Part shown: piece by piece, positions 18,524 through 27,498 of the stretch | How the letters are laid out: every line of letters starts with the position of its first letter | Numbering within the stretch: the stretch's first letter is position 1 | From: Faecalicatena fissicatena | GTDB lineage: Bacteria > Bacillota > Clostridia > Lachnospirales > Lachnospiraceae | Direction of reading: 5' to 3' | Length of the DNA: 57,971 nucleotides | Assembly (NCBI GenBank): GCA_001028025.1 | Contig: LDAQ01000044.1 | Span: 1-57,971 of the forward strand | The notes under the pieces: model-generated | The model's database searches: none | Told to the model about the DNA's origin: nothing | What the model saw: only the letters and a program-made list of their open reading frames with translations | Program-made: the position numbers and the translations under genes

Positions 18524-19543
18524 TTAGTATAGACTTCCCGTATTTACGATGGGCTGCGTGTCATGATTGCCGCAGAGCACCACCAGAAGATTGGAAACCA
18601 TAGCCGCTTTTCTTTCTTCATCCAGTTCCACAATCTCTTTTTCATTCAACCGGTCCAGGGCCATCTCGACCATGCCAACCGCACCGTCCACGATCATCTT
18701 TCTCGCATCGATAATAGCGGATGCCTGCTGCCTCTGAAGCATTACAGCAGCAATCTCCTGTGCGTAAGCCAGATAAGTAATACGTGCCTCTATCACCTCA
18801 AGACCTGCCTCTGATACTTTCTGCTGGATCTCGTCCCGAATTCTGGAAGCTACTACTTCACTGGAACCACGCAGGCTGCCTTCATCTGCAACTCCATCGC
18901 CGGTCGTATCCACATTCGGCGCTACATCGTACGGATAGATCCTTACAATATTGCGGAGTGCACTGTCACACTGCAGGGACAGGTATTCCTTGTAATTATC
19001 CACATTGAACACCGCCTTTGCGGTATCTGTCACCCGCCACATAACTGCAATTCCAATCTCAACCGGATTACCGAGGCAGTCATTGATCTTCTGCCGGTTA
19101 TTATTCAGTGTCATGATCTTCAGGGAAATCTTTCTGCTGGATGCCTCCCCAAAGGAAACTTCGTTTTTAACAGTGACTGCAAATGCCTTCTGGGCTCCGC
19201 CGTCCACATCGCCGCTCTGGTTCAGCTTTGTCTTTGCCGCCGGATTGACGCTGGTGCAGAATGGATTCACATAGTAAAAACCGTCATTCTTTAAGGTACC
19301 CACATACTTACCGAAAAGTGTCAGTACCAGCGCTTCCTGAGGTTTCAGAACCTTCAGACCGCAGTACGGAATCCATCCAATGCAAAGCCAGATTATGCTG
19401 ATAATCAGCAGAACAGGCAGTCCGCCGTCGTTCACAATCATTCCGCCGAAGATACAGCCTGCGATAGCTGCCAAATAGAGCAGTGTGGTGATAATTAAAA
19501 CAAGCATACCATTCTTTTTTGTACTAAGGACCTTTTCATTCAT
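18524..19543 (-). CDS. SPFH/Band 7 membrane protein
   Basis: A 339-residue protein. Two hydrophobic segments at the N-terminus (about 13-35 and 42-60) anchor it, followed by the SPFH domain (about 68-290) with the family's GYYVNPF-like stretch and EAGLEVIEARITYLAYAQEIA. Such proteins oligomerise on membranes and organise microdomains or protease complexes. A GAGAGGGA ribosome site precedes the ATG. It is co-transcribed with the RHH regulator from a near-consensus promoter. Confidence 0.88.
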   Translation of the reverse strand: MNEKVLSTKKNGMLVLIITTLLYLAAIAGCIFGGMIVNDGGLPVLLIISIIWLCIGWIPYCGLKVLKPQEALVLTLFGKYVGTLKNDGFYYVNPFCTSVNPAAKTKLNQSGDVDGGAQKAFAVTVKNEVSFGEASSRKISLKIMTLNNNRQKINDCLGNPVEIGIAVMWRVTDTAKAVFNVDNYKEYLSLQCDSALRNIVRIYPYDVAPNVDTTGDGVADEGSLRGSSEVVASRIRDEIQQKVSEAGLEVIEARITYLAYAQEIAAVMLQRQQASAIIDARKMIVDGAVGMVEMALDRLNEKEIVELDEERKAAMVSNLLVVLCGNHDTQPIVNTGSLY

Positions 19544-19596
19544 AATAATCCCTCTCTTTCAATTCCTAGTTGTAGTTGAATCTTGTTCATATTTGA

Positions 19597-19625
19597 ATGA
19601 TATCACTTTGATATCATTTTGTCAA
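19597..19625 (-). promoter_or_regulatory. SPFH-RHH promoter overlapped by an inverted-repeat operator
   Basis: On the minus strand: -35 TTGACA (19625-19620, consensus), a 17-base spacer, -10 TATCAT (19602-19597). A perfect inverted repeat, ATGATATCA-CTT-TGATATCAT (plus strand, 19597-19617), fills the spacer and covers the -10 box. A protein bound here would block RNA polymerase. The RHH protein encoded in the same operon is the obvious candidate. Confidence 0.75.
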
Positions 19626-19712
19626 TATATGCCAGACAGGAAAATTAAAATGAATTATTTAATGCTTTACAAACAACAAAGAGCTTAAGAACGGGGGCGC
19701 TGCCTGTAATTT

Positions 19713-22049
19713 TTACATCCTGCTGATCTCCCGATTCAGCAGTTCAATCACCCCATCCATATCTTCCTGCCTCACCGCATACAACCCACGCACGGCATAA
19801 AGCGGCAGTTCCTTCAATTCTTCCCGCAGATAAAAGGCATTAGAATCTGTGCCATGTATAATCTCATCCAGCTTCGGGCAGGCCTGTGCCAGATAGTCCA
19901 GAGCCATCTGCCACAATCCCTGATAAGGCGAAATTTCACTCATCAATGTATCCATACTTACACAAACCGGGACTTTCTTCTCATCTTTCTGAAGGCAGAC
20001 CTCTAAAGTATCCCGAATGTCCCTGGAAGATGCCCCCACCTGAATGCAGTACTTCCCACCGCTGCAGTACCAGTCCTTAATTTCCTCGTTATACCAGGCA
20101 AAGCTCCTCCGGTCAAGCTGGAAGACCACTGTTTTCGTTTCTCCCGGCTGCAGCGCAGTTTTCACAAATCCTTTCAGCTCTCTGCGGGGCCTGGAGACGG
20201 TTCCCTCATTTTCCTGAACAAACACATTGCTCTTCCTGTCGACTTCCCATTTTTTATTCTGCTGGTTCGTCATATCCGAAACATAGAGCTGTACCACTTC
20301 TTTGCCGAATCGTTTTCCCGTATTTGTTACATCCACTAATACTTCCAGGATATCTTCTTCATCGAAGTCTGTCTTATCGGCCCGCAAGTTATGATAGGCG
20401 AATGTGGTGTAAGAAAGCCCATGTCCGAAAGGAAACAGTACTTCCATATCCTTCGCATCATAATACCGGTATCCAACAAAAATTCCTTCCTGATAATGCA
20501 CCGTTTTCCCATCTCCCGGGTAATTCAGATAGGACGGCACATCCTGCAGCCGGACCGGATAAGTCTCGGCAAGTTTCCCGCAGGGATTCTTTCTGCCATA
20601 GATCAGATCCACTGCCGCCGTTCCCGTTCCCTGTCCTCCTGTATGCATCTGCAGGATGGATGATACTCTCCCAGCCCAGGGCATCTCTACGGCGGAACCT
20701 GCACACAACACCACCACTACGTTTTTCTGAACCGCACAGACAGCTTCGATCAGCTGATTCTGGCAGGAAGGCAGTCTCATGTCCGGGCGGTCATAGGACT
20801 CGCTCTCGAAAATCTCCGGAAGCCCTGCAAATATAACTGCCGCATCCGCACCTGCCGCCACATCCAAAGCCTCCTTCTGCCACGCCTCATTTACACAGTC
20901 TTCTTCCTCCGTAAATCCCGGCACATAAGACACCCCGCTGATCCCGGCAGCCTCCTGCCGTGCATTTGTCAGCTTAAATGGATTCACACATGCGCTGCCG
21001 CCGCCCTGAAATCTGGGTGCCTCTGCAAAACGGCCAATAAATACCACCTTTTTACCTTCCATAAGAGGAAGCAGCTGATTTTCATTTTTCAGAAGCACCG
21101 CCGATTCGGCTGCCGCCTCAACAGCCAGTTCATGATGCTCTTCCCTGGCAAAATCTTCACCCGTCGGTGTATTTTCATACTGCAGTACTTTTCCGATGAT
21201 ACGCCCGGCAGCCTCATCCAGCACACTCTCCTCAAGCCTTCCCAGGCGGACTGCCTCCACAAGCTGTTCATCCGTGATTCCATTGCATCCCGGCATTTCC
21301 AGATCCATACCGGCTTCCACTCCGGCCGGCCTGTGGTTGGAAGCTCCCCAGTCGCTGACTACAAAGCCTTCGAATCCCCACTCTTCCCTGAGGATGTCCG
21401 TAAGCAGATGGCGGCTCTCCGTTACATGCTCCCCATTTACTCTATTATAGCTGGCCATCAGCGCACACGGCTGTTCCTGCTTCACTGCCATCTCGAATCC
21501 TGCAAGATAGATTTCCCGCAGGGTTCGCTCGTCAATACGGGCATCAATCTTCATCCGCCATGTCTCCTGATTATTGCAGGCATAATGCTTCATGCATGCC
21601 CCCACATTCTGGCTCTGGATTCCCCGGATCTCCGCCGCCGACATCTCACCTGTCAGATACGGGTCCTCCGATAAATATTCAAAATTTCTGCCGCAGAGCG
21701 GATGTCTCTTAATGTTGGAAGCCGGCCCTAAAACCAGGGAAACTCCAACGGCCCGGCTTTCCTTCCCGATTGCCGCTCCCACACGCTCCATCAGTTCCCG
21801 GTCAAAGGAGGAAGCCATGGCGCATCCCGTAGGATAACTGACCATCTGCGTACTGGCATGGACTCCCATATGATCATCTTCTCCCGACTGAAAGCGGAGG
21901 CCGCTTGGTCCGTCGCACATCCGGATCGCCGGAATTCCTCTTTCCGGTATTGCCTTCGTATGCCAGCAGTCGGCTCCGGAACACAATGACGCTTTTTCCT
22001 CAAGGGTAAGTGTCTCTATGATTTGTCTGATTTTATTCTCCAATTTCAT
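19713..22049 (-). CDS. GH3 beta-glucosidase
   Basis: A 778-residue glycoside hydrolase family 3 enzyme with no signal peptide, so it acts in the cytoplasm on imported beta-glucosides. It has the N-terminal barrel with CDGPSGLR and the nucleophile motif FVVSDWGAS (the Asp), then the GH3 C-terminal alpha/beta sandwich (ADAAVIFAGL), then a fibronectin III-like domain (VLVDVTNTGKRFGKEVVQLYV). Its ATG overlaps the stop of the GH1 gene by four bases, so the two are translationally coupled. It is last in the operon UROD-4, MFS, GH1, GH3. Confidence 0.93.
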   Translation of the reverse strand: MKLENKIRQIIETLTLEEKASLCSGADCWHTKAIPERGIPAIRMCDGPSGLRFQSGEDDHMGVHASTQMVSYPTGCAMASSFDRELMERVGAAIGKESRAVGVSLVLGPASNIKRHPLCGRNFEYLSEDPYLTGEMSAAEIRGIQSQNVGACMKHYACNNQETWRMKIDARIDERTLREIYLAGFEMAVKQEQPCALMASYNRVNGEHVTESRHLLTDILREEWGFEGFVVSDWGASNHRPAGVEAGMDLEMPGCNGITDEQLVEAVRLGRLEESVLDEAAGRIIGKVLQYENTPTGEDFAREEHHELAVEAAAESAVLLKNENQLLPLMEGKKVVFIGRFAEAPRFQGGGSACVNPFKLTNARQEAAGISGVSYVPGFTEEEDCVNEAWQKEALDVAAGADAAVIFAGLPEIFESESYDRPDMRLPSCQNQLIEAVCAVQKNVVVVLCAGSAVEMPWAGRVSSILQMHTGGQGTGTAAVDLIYGRKNPCGKLAETYPVRLQDVPSYLNYPGDGKTVHYQEGIFVGYRYYDAKDMEVLFPFGHGLSYTTFAYHNLRADKTDFDEEDILEVLVDVTNTGKRFGKEVVQLYVSDMTNQQNKKWEVDRKSNVFVQENEGTVSRPRRELKGFVKTALQPGETKTVVFQLDRRSFAWYNEEIKDWYCSGGKYCIQVGASSRDIRDTLEVCLQKDEKKVPVCVSMDTLMSEISPYQGLWQMALDYLAQACPKLDEIIHGTDSNAFYLREELKELPLYAVRGLYAVRQEDMDGVIELLNREISRM

Positions 22050-23443
22050 TCCCCCTTCTTTTCACCGTCTGCCAGGCCTGATATGGGGCCTAAGCTTTCT
22101 CCATTTGTTTTCACAACCTCTTTGTACCAGTAAAAGGAATCTTTTGGTATCCGCTCCAGAGTCTCATAATCAATATAGATTAATCCAAAACGTTCATTGT
22201 AACCCTGTGTCCATTCGAAGTTATCCATCAGGGACCAGTGGAAATATCCCCATACACAGATCCCCTCCTCCGAAGCCCGCTCAAGCTGCAGCAGATACCG
22301 GTTCAGATAGTCAATCCGATTCGGGTCATGCACCCTGCCGTCCAGGGAAACCGCATCATGGCAGGAAAGGCCGTTTTCTGTAATCACCACTGGCGTCTGA
22401 TAGCGCTCATATAGGAAACGCGGTCCCCAGTAAAGTGCTTCCGGATCAATGGGCCAGTCCAGAGCCGTCTTCGGATGTCCGGCGGGCCTCATTCTGGGAA
22501 CCGCTTTCCCGTCCTCACCCAGACGGACAGTATTCCCGCTGTAAATGTTCTGTCCGTAATAATCCAGCGGCTGGCAGATCGTTTTCATATCCTCCTGCCA
22601 TCCTTTTGGCAGATATTTTCCAAATTTCTCAAGCCCGTCTTCGGGGTAACTTCCCAGCATCAGAGGATCGCTGTACCAGGAAAGGCCAAAGGAAAGCTCC
22701 TCCATGGTATCTCCCGCCTTAAAGTAAAGCTCGCGTGCAGCCTCTATGGATCTTTCGTCCTCCAGTTCCGGTATCACGGGGTCTGAGCACAATGCCGCCC
22801 CCACCCGCGCATCAGGTATCCTCTTTCGGATCGCCTGAACCGCCAGACCGTGCGCCAGCAGCATGTTGTGAATCATCTTAATTACATCGCTGTCCGCCAT
22901 CCGGTATCCGGGTGCCAGATTTGTACTCACAAAGGTATTGCCAAACATCATCTGTGGCTCATTAAACGTATAGAAATCCCTGATGCAGTCTCCCAGTTCA
23001 TCTGCAACGGCAGCCGCATACTCTTCAAACCAGCGTGGGCTGTCCGGGTTCAGCCACCCGCCCTTTCTCATAAGAGCCACAGGGTAATCCCAGTGGAACA
23101 GTGTAGCATAAGGGGTAATCCCCTGATTTTTCAGCTCTTCTGCAAGGTTTCTGTAGAAACGGACTCCTTTTTCTTCTAACCTGCCCAAGCCATCCGGCAG
23201 GATCCGGGTCCAGGAAATGCTGAACCGGTATGCCTTGATTCCAAGTTCCTTCATCAGGGCAATATCTTCTTTATATCTGTGGTAATGGTCACAGGCCGTA
23301 TCCCCCGTGTGCCCCTGAAAAATCCTGCCCTCCTGACGGCAGAATTCGTCCCACACGGACAAGCCCTTTCCGTCCTCAAAAGCGGCGCCCTCAATCTGAT
23401 ATGCGGAAGTCGCAGCTCCCCATACAAAGTCGTCTTTAAACAT
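22046..23443 (-). CDS. GH1 beta-glucosidase
   Basis: A 465-residue family 1 glycoside hydrolase at full family length. The start MFKDDFVWGAATSAYQIEG is the classic GH1 opening. The acid/base Glu is in TFNEP and the nucleophile Glu is in ITENG; the C-terminal WSLMDNFEW is also present. AAGGAG sits 7 bases from the ATG. It hydrolyses beta-glucosides in the cytoplasm. No PTS gene is nearby; the MFS protein upstream is the local transporter, so non-phosphorylated substrates are likely. Confidence 0.94.
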   Translation of the reverse strand: MFKDDFVWGAATSAYQIEGAAFEDGKGLSVWDEFCRQEGRIFQGHTGDTACDHYHRYKEDIALMKELGIKAYRFSISWTRILPDGLGRLEEKGVRFYRNLAEELKNQGITPYATLFHWDYPVALMRKGGWLNPDSPRWFEEYAAAVADELGDCIRDFYTFNEPQMMFGNTFVSTNLAPGYRMADSDVIKMIHNMLLAHGLAVQAIRKRIPDARVGAALCSDPVIPELEDERSIEAARELYFKAGDTMEELSFGLSWYSDPLMLGSYPEDGLEKFGKYLPKGWQEDMKTICQPLDYYGQNIYSGNTVRLGEDGKAVPRMRPAGHPKTALDWPIDPEALYWGPRFLYERYQTPVVITENGLSCHDAVSLDGRVHDPNRIDYLNRYLLQLERASEEGICVWGYFHWSLMDNFEWTQGYNERFGLIYIDYETLERIPKDSFYWYKEVVKTNGESLGPISGLADGEKKGE

Positions 23444-23603
23444 GATTTTCTCCTTTATAAATGCTCTGATTCAACCTCTTCTTTACAGCCTGCCAATTCT
23501 GTGTGAATTCTGGATTTCGCAATTTCCTGCTGATTTCTCCGAGGAGTATGTATTACGGGAAATCCTCAGACATGAAACATTTCCCCATGAGGATAAGTTA
23601 CCA

Positions 23604-24779
23604 TCAGGCGGGACTCGCCTGCCTCTTCGCCGCCCTCTGATTCAATACGATCACGCAGACCAGAACGCAGCATAAAAAGCACATCTGCAATACTGGAAGA
23701 AGCTGGAATGAAACCACCGTAAACAGTTTTCCAAACAACGGCGGCATAACCGTAATCCCGGCATAGGCGCTTGCCACCTGGACTCCCATCAGCAGCTGCA
23801 GATTTTCCTGCGGAAAAAAGGATGGGGTCTGATGCAGCATAGCAGGATAGATGGGTGCCGTGATCAGTCCCAGCAGCAGAAACACTGCCATTGCGGTTCC
23901 TGCCCCGTTTGTAAATAAAAGCACCAGATCCAGCATAGCGGCGGTCATGACACTGCCGAAAATCATGGTCACATTCCCGATTTTTCCGGCCAGCATACCG
24001 CCCAGGAACCTGCCCGCCGTAATTCCCAGGAAAAACATGGAGACACCCCGTGCGGCCGAAGAAGCTTCCATTCCCTTTGCACTGATCAGGTAGCTGGCGC
24101 CCCAGAGCATCATTGCATTCTCCATGGAGCAGTACATAAAGAACTGTCCTACTACAAATGCTTTTCCCCGCACAGATACAGAGCGCCGCACCAGGGCTTT
24201 TTCGCTTTTCTCCGCAATCTTACCATTCCCGGTGCCCTGCACCTTTTTCCAGAGCGGAAGCGTGAACAGAACAGCCGCAATTAAAACAGCCTCTGTCAGA
24301 ACAACCGTAATATATCCGCCCCGCCAGCCCGCTGCCGTCTGGCCAAATGCAGAGACCAGCAGAGGACCCGCCACGGCCCCGATTCCCCAGGAACCGTGCA
24401 GCCAGTTCATATGGCGTGCAGAATAGTGTTCCGCCACAAAATCATTGAGTATCGTCTGCAGCAGCCCGCTGCCGAATCCCAGAGGGACACAGCAGAAAAA
24501 AGTCCATCCAAAGGCCGGAGATATGACATACCCCGCCAGCCCGATCAGCAAAAATCCAAGTCCACATACTGCCGCCTTACCAAATCCAACCTTCCGGATC
24601 AGATGGCAGGCCGACAGGCTGGCTATAATAATCCCAATGGAAATTGTCATAGACAGTATTCCGGCGCTGTCCACACTAACCTGGTACTCCCCCGCCATAA
24701 ATGGCCAGGCGGAGCCCAGGAGGGAGTCCGGCAGCCCCACGCCTACAAATACAAAATAGATCAAGATCAATAAAATCAT
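23604..24779 (-). CDS. MFS transporter
   Basis: A 391-residue major facilitator with about twelve membrane helices. It has a FucP/LacY-like appearance: GLPDSLLGSAWPFMAGEY in the first loop and NDFVAEHYSARHMNWLHGSWGIGAVAGP in the middle. It lies between UROD-4 (1 base gap) and the GH1 gene, so it probably imports the beta-glucoside. The ribosome site (GGAGGGA) is 12-14 bases upstream, inside the preceding gene, so translation may be coupled to it. The gap of 160 bases to GH1 has no clear terminator. Confidence 0.88.
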   Translation of the reverse strand: MILLILIYFVFVGVGLPDSLLGSAWPFMAGEYQVSVDSAGILSMTISIGIIIASLSACHLIRKVGFGKAAVCGLGFLLIGLAGYVISPAFGWTFFCCVPLGFGSGLLQTILNDFVAEHYSARHMNWLHGSWGIGAVAGPLLVSAFGQTAAGWRGGYITVVLTEAVLIAAVLFTLPLWKKVQGTGNGKIAEKSEKALVRRSVSVRGKAFVVGQFFMYCSMENAMMLWGASYLISAKGMEASSAARGVSMFFLGITAGRFLGGMLAGKIGNVTMIFGSVMTAAMLDLVLLFTNGAGTAMAVFLLLGLITAPIYPAMLHQTPSFFPQENLQLLMGVQVASAYAGITVMPPLFGKLFTVVSFQLLPVLQMCFLCCVLVCVIVLNQRAAKRQASPA

Positions 24780-24780
24780 G

Positions 24781-25860
24781 CTATTCTACTGTCCCTCCAA
24801 AGCTAATCAGGTCTTCCTGTAAAACATCCTCCCTGTCTCCAAAGACCTCTTCGTAAAGAGCCTTAATGTTCTCCAGCGGAGTATCCGGCATAATCCCGTT
24901 GGCCGCAGCCAGAATCAGACCGCCGTCCTCTCTGCCAAAAAGCTTTTTGGCACTGCGGACCTCCTCGCGGATTTCCTTGGGGGTTCCCATGGGAACCAGA
25001 TGCTGTACGTCAATTCCATACAGAAATGTAATTTTACCGCCGTATTTTTCGGCAACTGCTTTTTCATCCATACAGCCCTTCTGGATCGGATGCAGGACAT
25101 CGATCCCCGACTCCACCAGACTGTCCATTAACAGCGTATTATCCCCGCAGGAATGCAGCCACACATGCATCCCCTTTTTATGGATATGATCCACCAGTTC
25201 TTTGTACAGTGGGAGATGCACCTCTTTAAACACATCGGGCTGCATCATGGGGCCGGTCTGGAAGCCCAGGTCATCCGAAGTCATGATTCCGTCAAATCCC
25301 GCTTCCGCAAACCGGTCCACGATCCTTTTATGGAATTCCAGCACCTTCCGGCCCAGGATCTTTAAATTATCAAGATCTTCCACATAATCACCCATCACAT
25401 TTTCCATTCCCCGGATCTGCCAGAAAAACTCATGGAATACCTGCCAGAACAGGCCCAGCCTGTAGCGGTTTCCTGCTTTTTCAAGTCCTTTTACCGCTCC
25501 GTCCAGAATTCCGGGTTCATCCGGGTCCGGAAAATCGGCAAAGAGCTGATCCAGTTCGTCCCATTCTTCCATCAGGACTGGTGTCCGTGCAATGCTGTGA
25601 GTTTCAGCATTTGTATAGTCCTTATATCCCCACCTGTATGAAGGGCTGCAGGAAGCTGGGGCCTCTGCCCGTCCCGGCTGCAGCAGTTCACCGCAGTAAA
25701 CATCGGAAGGATACTCCCGCTCCAGTTTCGTCAGCTCCTCCCCATATTTTTCCTCTGTCCCGGTTCCCCACCAGTTCAGCAGGAAAGACGGTACATGCTC
25801 TGCCGCACCTTTTCGTTCGATAACAGATATCATCTCTTCTCTGGTCAAATATTTTTTCAT
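24781..25860 (-). CDS. URO-D/MtaA-fold protein with HxCG motif (UROD-4)
   Basis: A 359-residue URO-D superfamily protein with H236-S-C238-G, the zinc-thiol motif of MtaA/CmuA methyltransferases, in the strand LHSCGDN. The usual third ligand region reads LAAANGIMP and lacks Cys. It is the first gene of the beta-glucoside operon, ahead of MFS, GH1 and GH3, so like its relatives it is tied to sugar use. AAGGAAGG precedes the ATG. No corrinoid protein is encoded in the window, so a classical methyltransferase system would need partners elsewhere. Confidence 0.82.
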   Translation of the reverse strand: MKKYLTREEMISVIERKGAAEHVPSFLLNWWGTGTEEKYGEELTKLEREYPSDVYCGELLQPGRAEAPASCSPSYRWGYKDYTNAETHSIARTPVLMEEWDELDQLFADFPDPDEPGILDGAVKGLEKAGNRYRLGLFWQVFHEFFWQIRGMENVMGDYVEDLDNLKILGRKVLEFHKRIVDRFAEAGFDGIMTSDDLGFQTGPMMQPDVFKEVHLPLYKELVDHIHKKGMHVWLHSCGDNTLLMDSLVESGIDVLHPIQKGCMDEKAVAEKYGGKITFLYGIDVQHLVPMGTPKEIREEVRSAKKLFGREDGGLILAAANGIMPDTPLENIKALYEEVFGDREDVLQEDLISFGGTVE

Positions 25861-25911
25861 CTCTTCATCCTTCCTTATTACTTTATTTTATAATGGGTGA
25901 TTCTATATGCG

Positions 25912-25935
25912 TTACTGTGCACAGTAAACAGTAAC
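25912..25935. promoter_or_regulatory. Palindromic operator upstream of the beta-glucoside operon
   Basis: A perfect 16-base palindrome, TTACTGTG-CACAGTAA (25912-25927), is followed by an extra half-site ACAGTAAC (25928-25935). It lies about 50 bases upstream of UROD-4 and 40 bases upstream of the toxin-antitoxin promoter. On the minus strand a TATAGA or TATAAA box follows it. The binding protein is unknown; no regulator gene is encoded in this operon. Confidence 0.65.
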
Positions 25936-25973
25936 CTATATGCTGCACATAGCAGAAAATCTCGACAGCGCCC

Positions 25974-26018
25974 TTGACCATATAAAGAAATTTGTTTATA
26001 ATTTCTTTATAAAGGAGG
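25974..26018 (+). promoter_or_regulatory. Toxin-antitoxin promoter with autoregulatory inverted repeat
   Basis: -35 TTGACC (25974-25979), 17 bases, -10 TATAAT (25997-26002). An 11-bp inverted repeat, TATAAAGAAAT (25981-25991) and ATTTCTTTATA (26001-26011), straddles the -10, followed by the ribosome site AAAGGAGG. This is the expected place for the Phd/YefM antitoxin to repress its own operon. Confidence 0.8.
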
Positions 26019-26025
26019 TGCTATC

Positions 26026-26289
26026 ATGCCAACAATCCGTTCAAGCGCAGATTTGCGTAATAGCTACAATGAAATTTCTACCTTTTGCCATGATTATTCT
26101 GAGCCTGTTTTCATTACCAAAAACGGTAAGGGCGACCTTGCTGTTATGAGCATTGAGGCATATGAACAGCTCATCGGACGTTACGAATTATACGGTCTGC
26201 TCCAGGAAGGGCTTTCTGATGTTAATGAAGGAAAAACCCGCCCGTTTTCCGAGACCATGTCCGATTTAAGGAACCGGCATAACCGGTGA
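26026..26289 (+). CDS. Phd/YefM-family antitoxin
   Basis: An 87-residue type II antitoxin. The N-terminal Phd/YefM DNA-binding fold includes SSADLRNSYNEIS, EPVFITKNGKGDLAVMSIEAYEQL; the C-terminal tail would wrap the toxin. The ribosome site AAAGGAGG is 7 bases upstream. Its stop overlaps the GTG start of the toxin by three bases. It appears intact and retains its promoter and operator even though the toxin is interrupted. Confidence 0.92.
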   Translation: MPTIRSSADLRNSYNEISTFCHDYSEPVFITKNGKGDLAVMSIEAYEQLIGRYELYGLLQEGLSDVNEGKTRPFSETMSDLRNRHNR

Positions 26290-26618
26290 CCTATCAGCTT
26301 CATATCACATCAACTGCGGAAAGGGATATGGCGCAGGCCGCGGATTATATTGAATTTTTTTAAAAAAATCCTCGGGCTGCAGACAAGCTTCTTGATAAAG
26401 CAGAGCACCAGATCAATGCCCTGGCGCAGCTTCCGCAACAATTCGCTCTTGTGGATGATAAACTACTTGCTTCATGGGGCATCCGTTTTACACAGGTAAA
26501 CAATTATCTTGCCTTTTACGTGATTTCAAAGGAAAAGCAGCGAGTAATAATTGTAAGATTCTTATACGCCAAGAGTAACTGGACGTCTATCCTGAGACTC
26601 GGTTTCCCTCTTGTATAG
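26286..26618 (+). pseudogene. ParE/RelE-family toxin with in-frame stop
   Basis: From GTG at 26286 the frame reads a RelE/ParE toxin: VTYQLHITSTAERDMAQAAD, then IEFF, a TAA at 26361-26363 (codon 26), then in the same frame KNPRAADKLLDKAEHQINAL and so on to a proper end, LRLGFPLV, at 26618. Total length would be 110 residues, normal for the family. The stop is not a frameshift: both halves are in one frame. It sits in a run of seven T then seven A. A T-to-A change (for example a leucine TTA) would explain it. Likely an inactivated toxin; a sequencing error in the homopolymers is possible. Confidence 0.82.
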
Positions 26619-26629
26619 AAATTCTTTTA

Positions 26630-26664
26630 AGTTCCCTGCATTTTTACAGCAGGGAACTTTTTAT
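26630..26664 (+). terminator. Rho-independent terminator of the toxin-antitoxin operon
   Basis: A 10-bp perfect stem AGTTCCCTGC/GCAGGGAACT (26630-26639 with 26649-26658) is followed by TTTTATTT. It lies between convergent genes and may also stop minus-strand transcription from the permease gene. Confidence 0.88.
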
Positions 26665-26682
26665 TTCATTTCCTGGCCGCGC

Positions 26683-27498
26683 TTACCCCTTGACTGCCCC
26701 TGATGTCAACCCTCTGATAAAATACTTCGAGCCGAAAATAAACAGGATCACTAAAGGAACCGTGCCCATTGCCAGGGCTAATATCTTGGCCGCGTAGTCT
26801 GTGCGGTACATTCCGTTCAGCATTGCGATGCCCAGCGGAACCGTATATAAATCCATGTCGTTGATGGTGATAAGAGGAAGCAGGTAATTATTCCATGACC
26901 ACAGGAATAACAGCAGTGCTATGGTAATCAGCGCCGATTTCACAAATGGCAGTACGATGGAGAAAAACACACGCATTTCGGAAGCTCCATCGATCCTGGC
27001 GCTCTCCATAACCTCATCAGGCACGGCCCCCTCTATACTCTGCTTCATCCAATACACTCCAAAAGCGTTAAATGTAAATGGAATGATAACCGGCCACAGT
27101 GTATTTAGAAGATGAAAGTTCCTCATCTCAATTACATAGGCGATTAGACTGATCTGAGAGGGGATCATCATGGTAGCTATAATGATCTTCGCGATCAGGT
27201 CGCGGTATTTAAAGCGGTACTTGGACAGGGCAAATCCTGCCATGGCACTTGTCAAAGTTCCGATCAGTGTAGCGGCCGTAGAGGCCACAAGGCTGTTTAT
27301 GTAAAATTTTCCAAACGAACTGCTGCCGACGGTCTTCAGATTCTCCAGCAGATGACTTCCCGGAAGCAGAGTCAGCCCCTGAAAAAGTTCTGCCGATGTC
27401 TGGGTGCTCATACAGAGCATCATATAGAACGGAATGATCGTAATAAATGCCAGGACAAACAGCACTGCCATCGTCCCGATTCCTTTTCTCTTACTCAT
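26683..27498 (-). CDS. Carbohydrate ABC transporter permease (MalG type)
   Basis: A 271-residue CUT1 permease with six helices and the EAA loop ESARIDGASEMRVFFSIVLP. Its ATG overlaps the stop of the MalF-type gene by four bases; GGAGAGGAG lies upstream. Last gene of sugar locus 2, ending just before the bidirectional hairpin at 26630. No glycosidase is encoded next to it, so the substrate cannot be guessed. Confidence 0.9.
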   Translation of the reverse strand: MSKRKGIGTMAVLFVLAFITIIPFYMMLCMSTQTSAELFQGLTLLPGSHLLENLKTVGSSSFGKFYINSLVASTAATLIGTLTSAMAGFALSKYRFKYRDLIAKIIIATMMIPSQISLIAYVIEMRNFHLLNTLWPVIIPFTFNAFGVYWMKQSIEGAVPDEVMESARIDGASEMRVFFSIVLPFVKSALITIALLLFLWSWNNYLLPLITINDMDLYTVPLGIAMLNGMYRTDYAAKILALAMGTVPLVILFIFGSKYFIRGLTSGAVKG

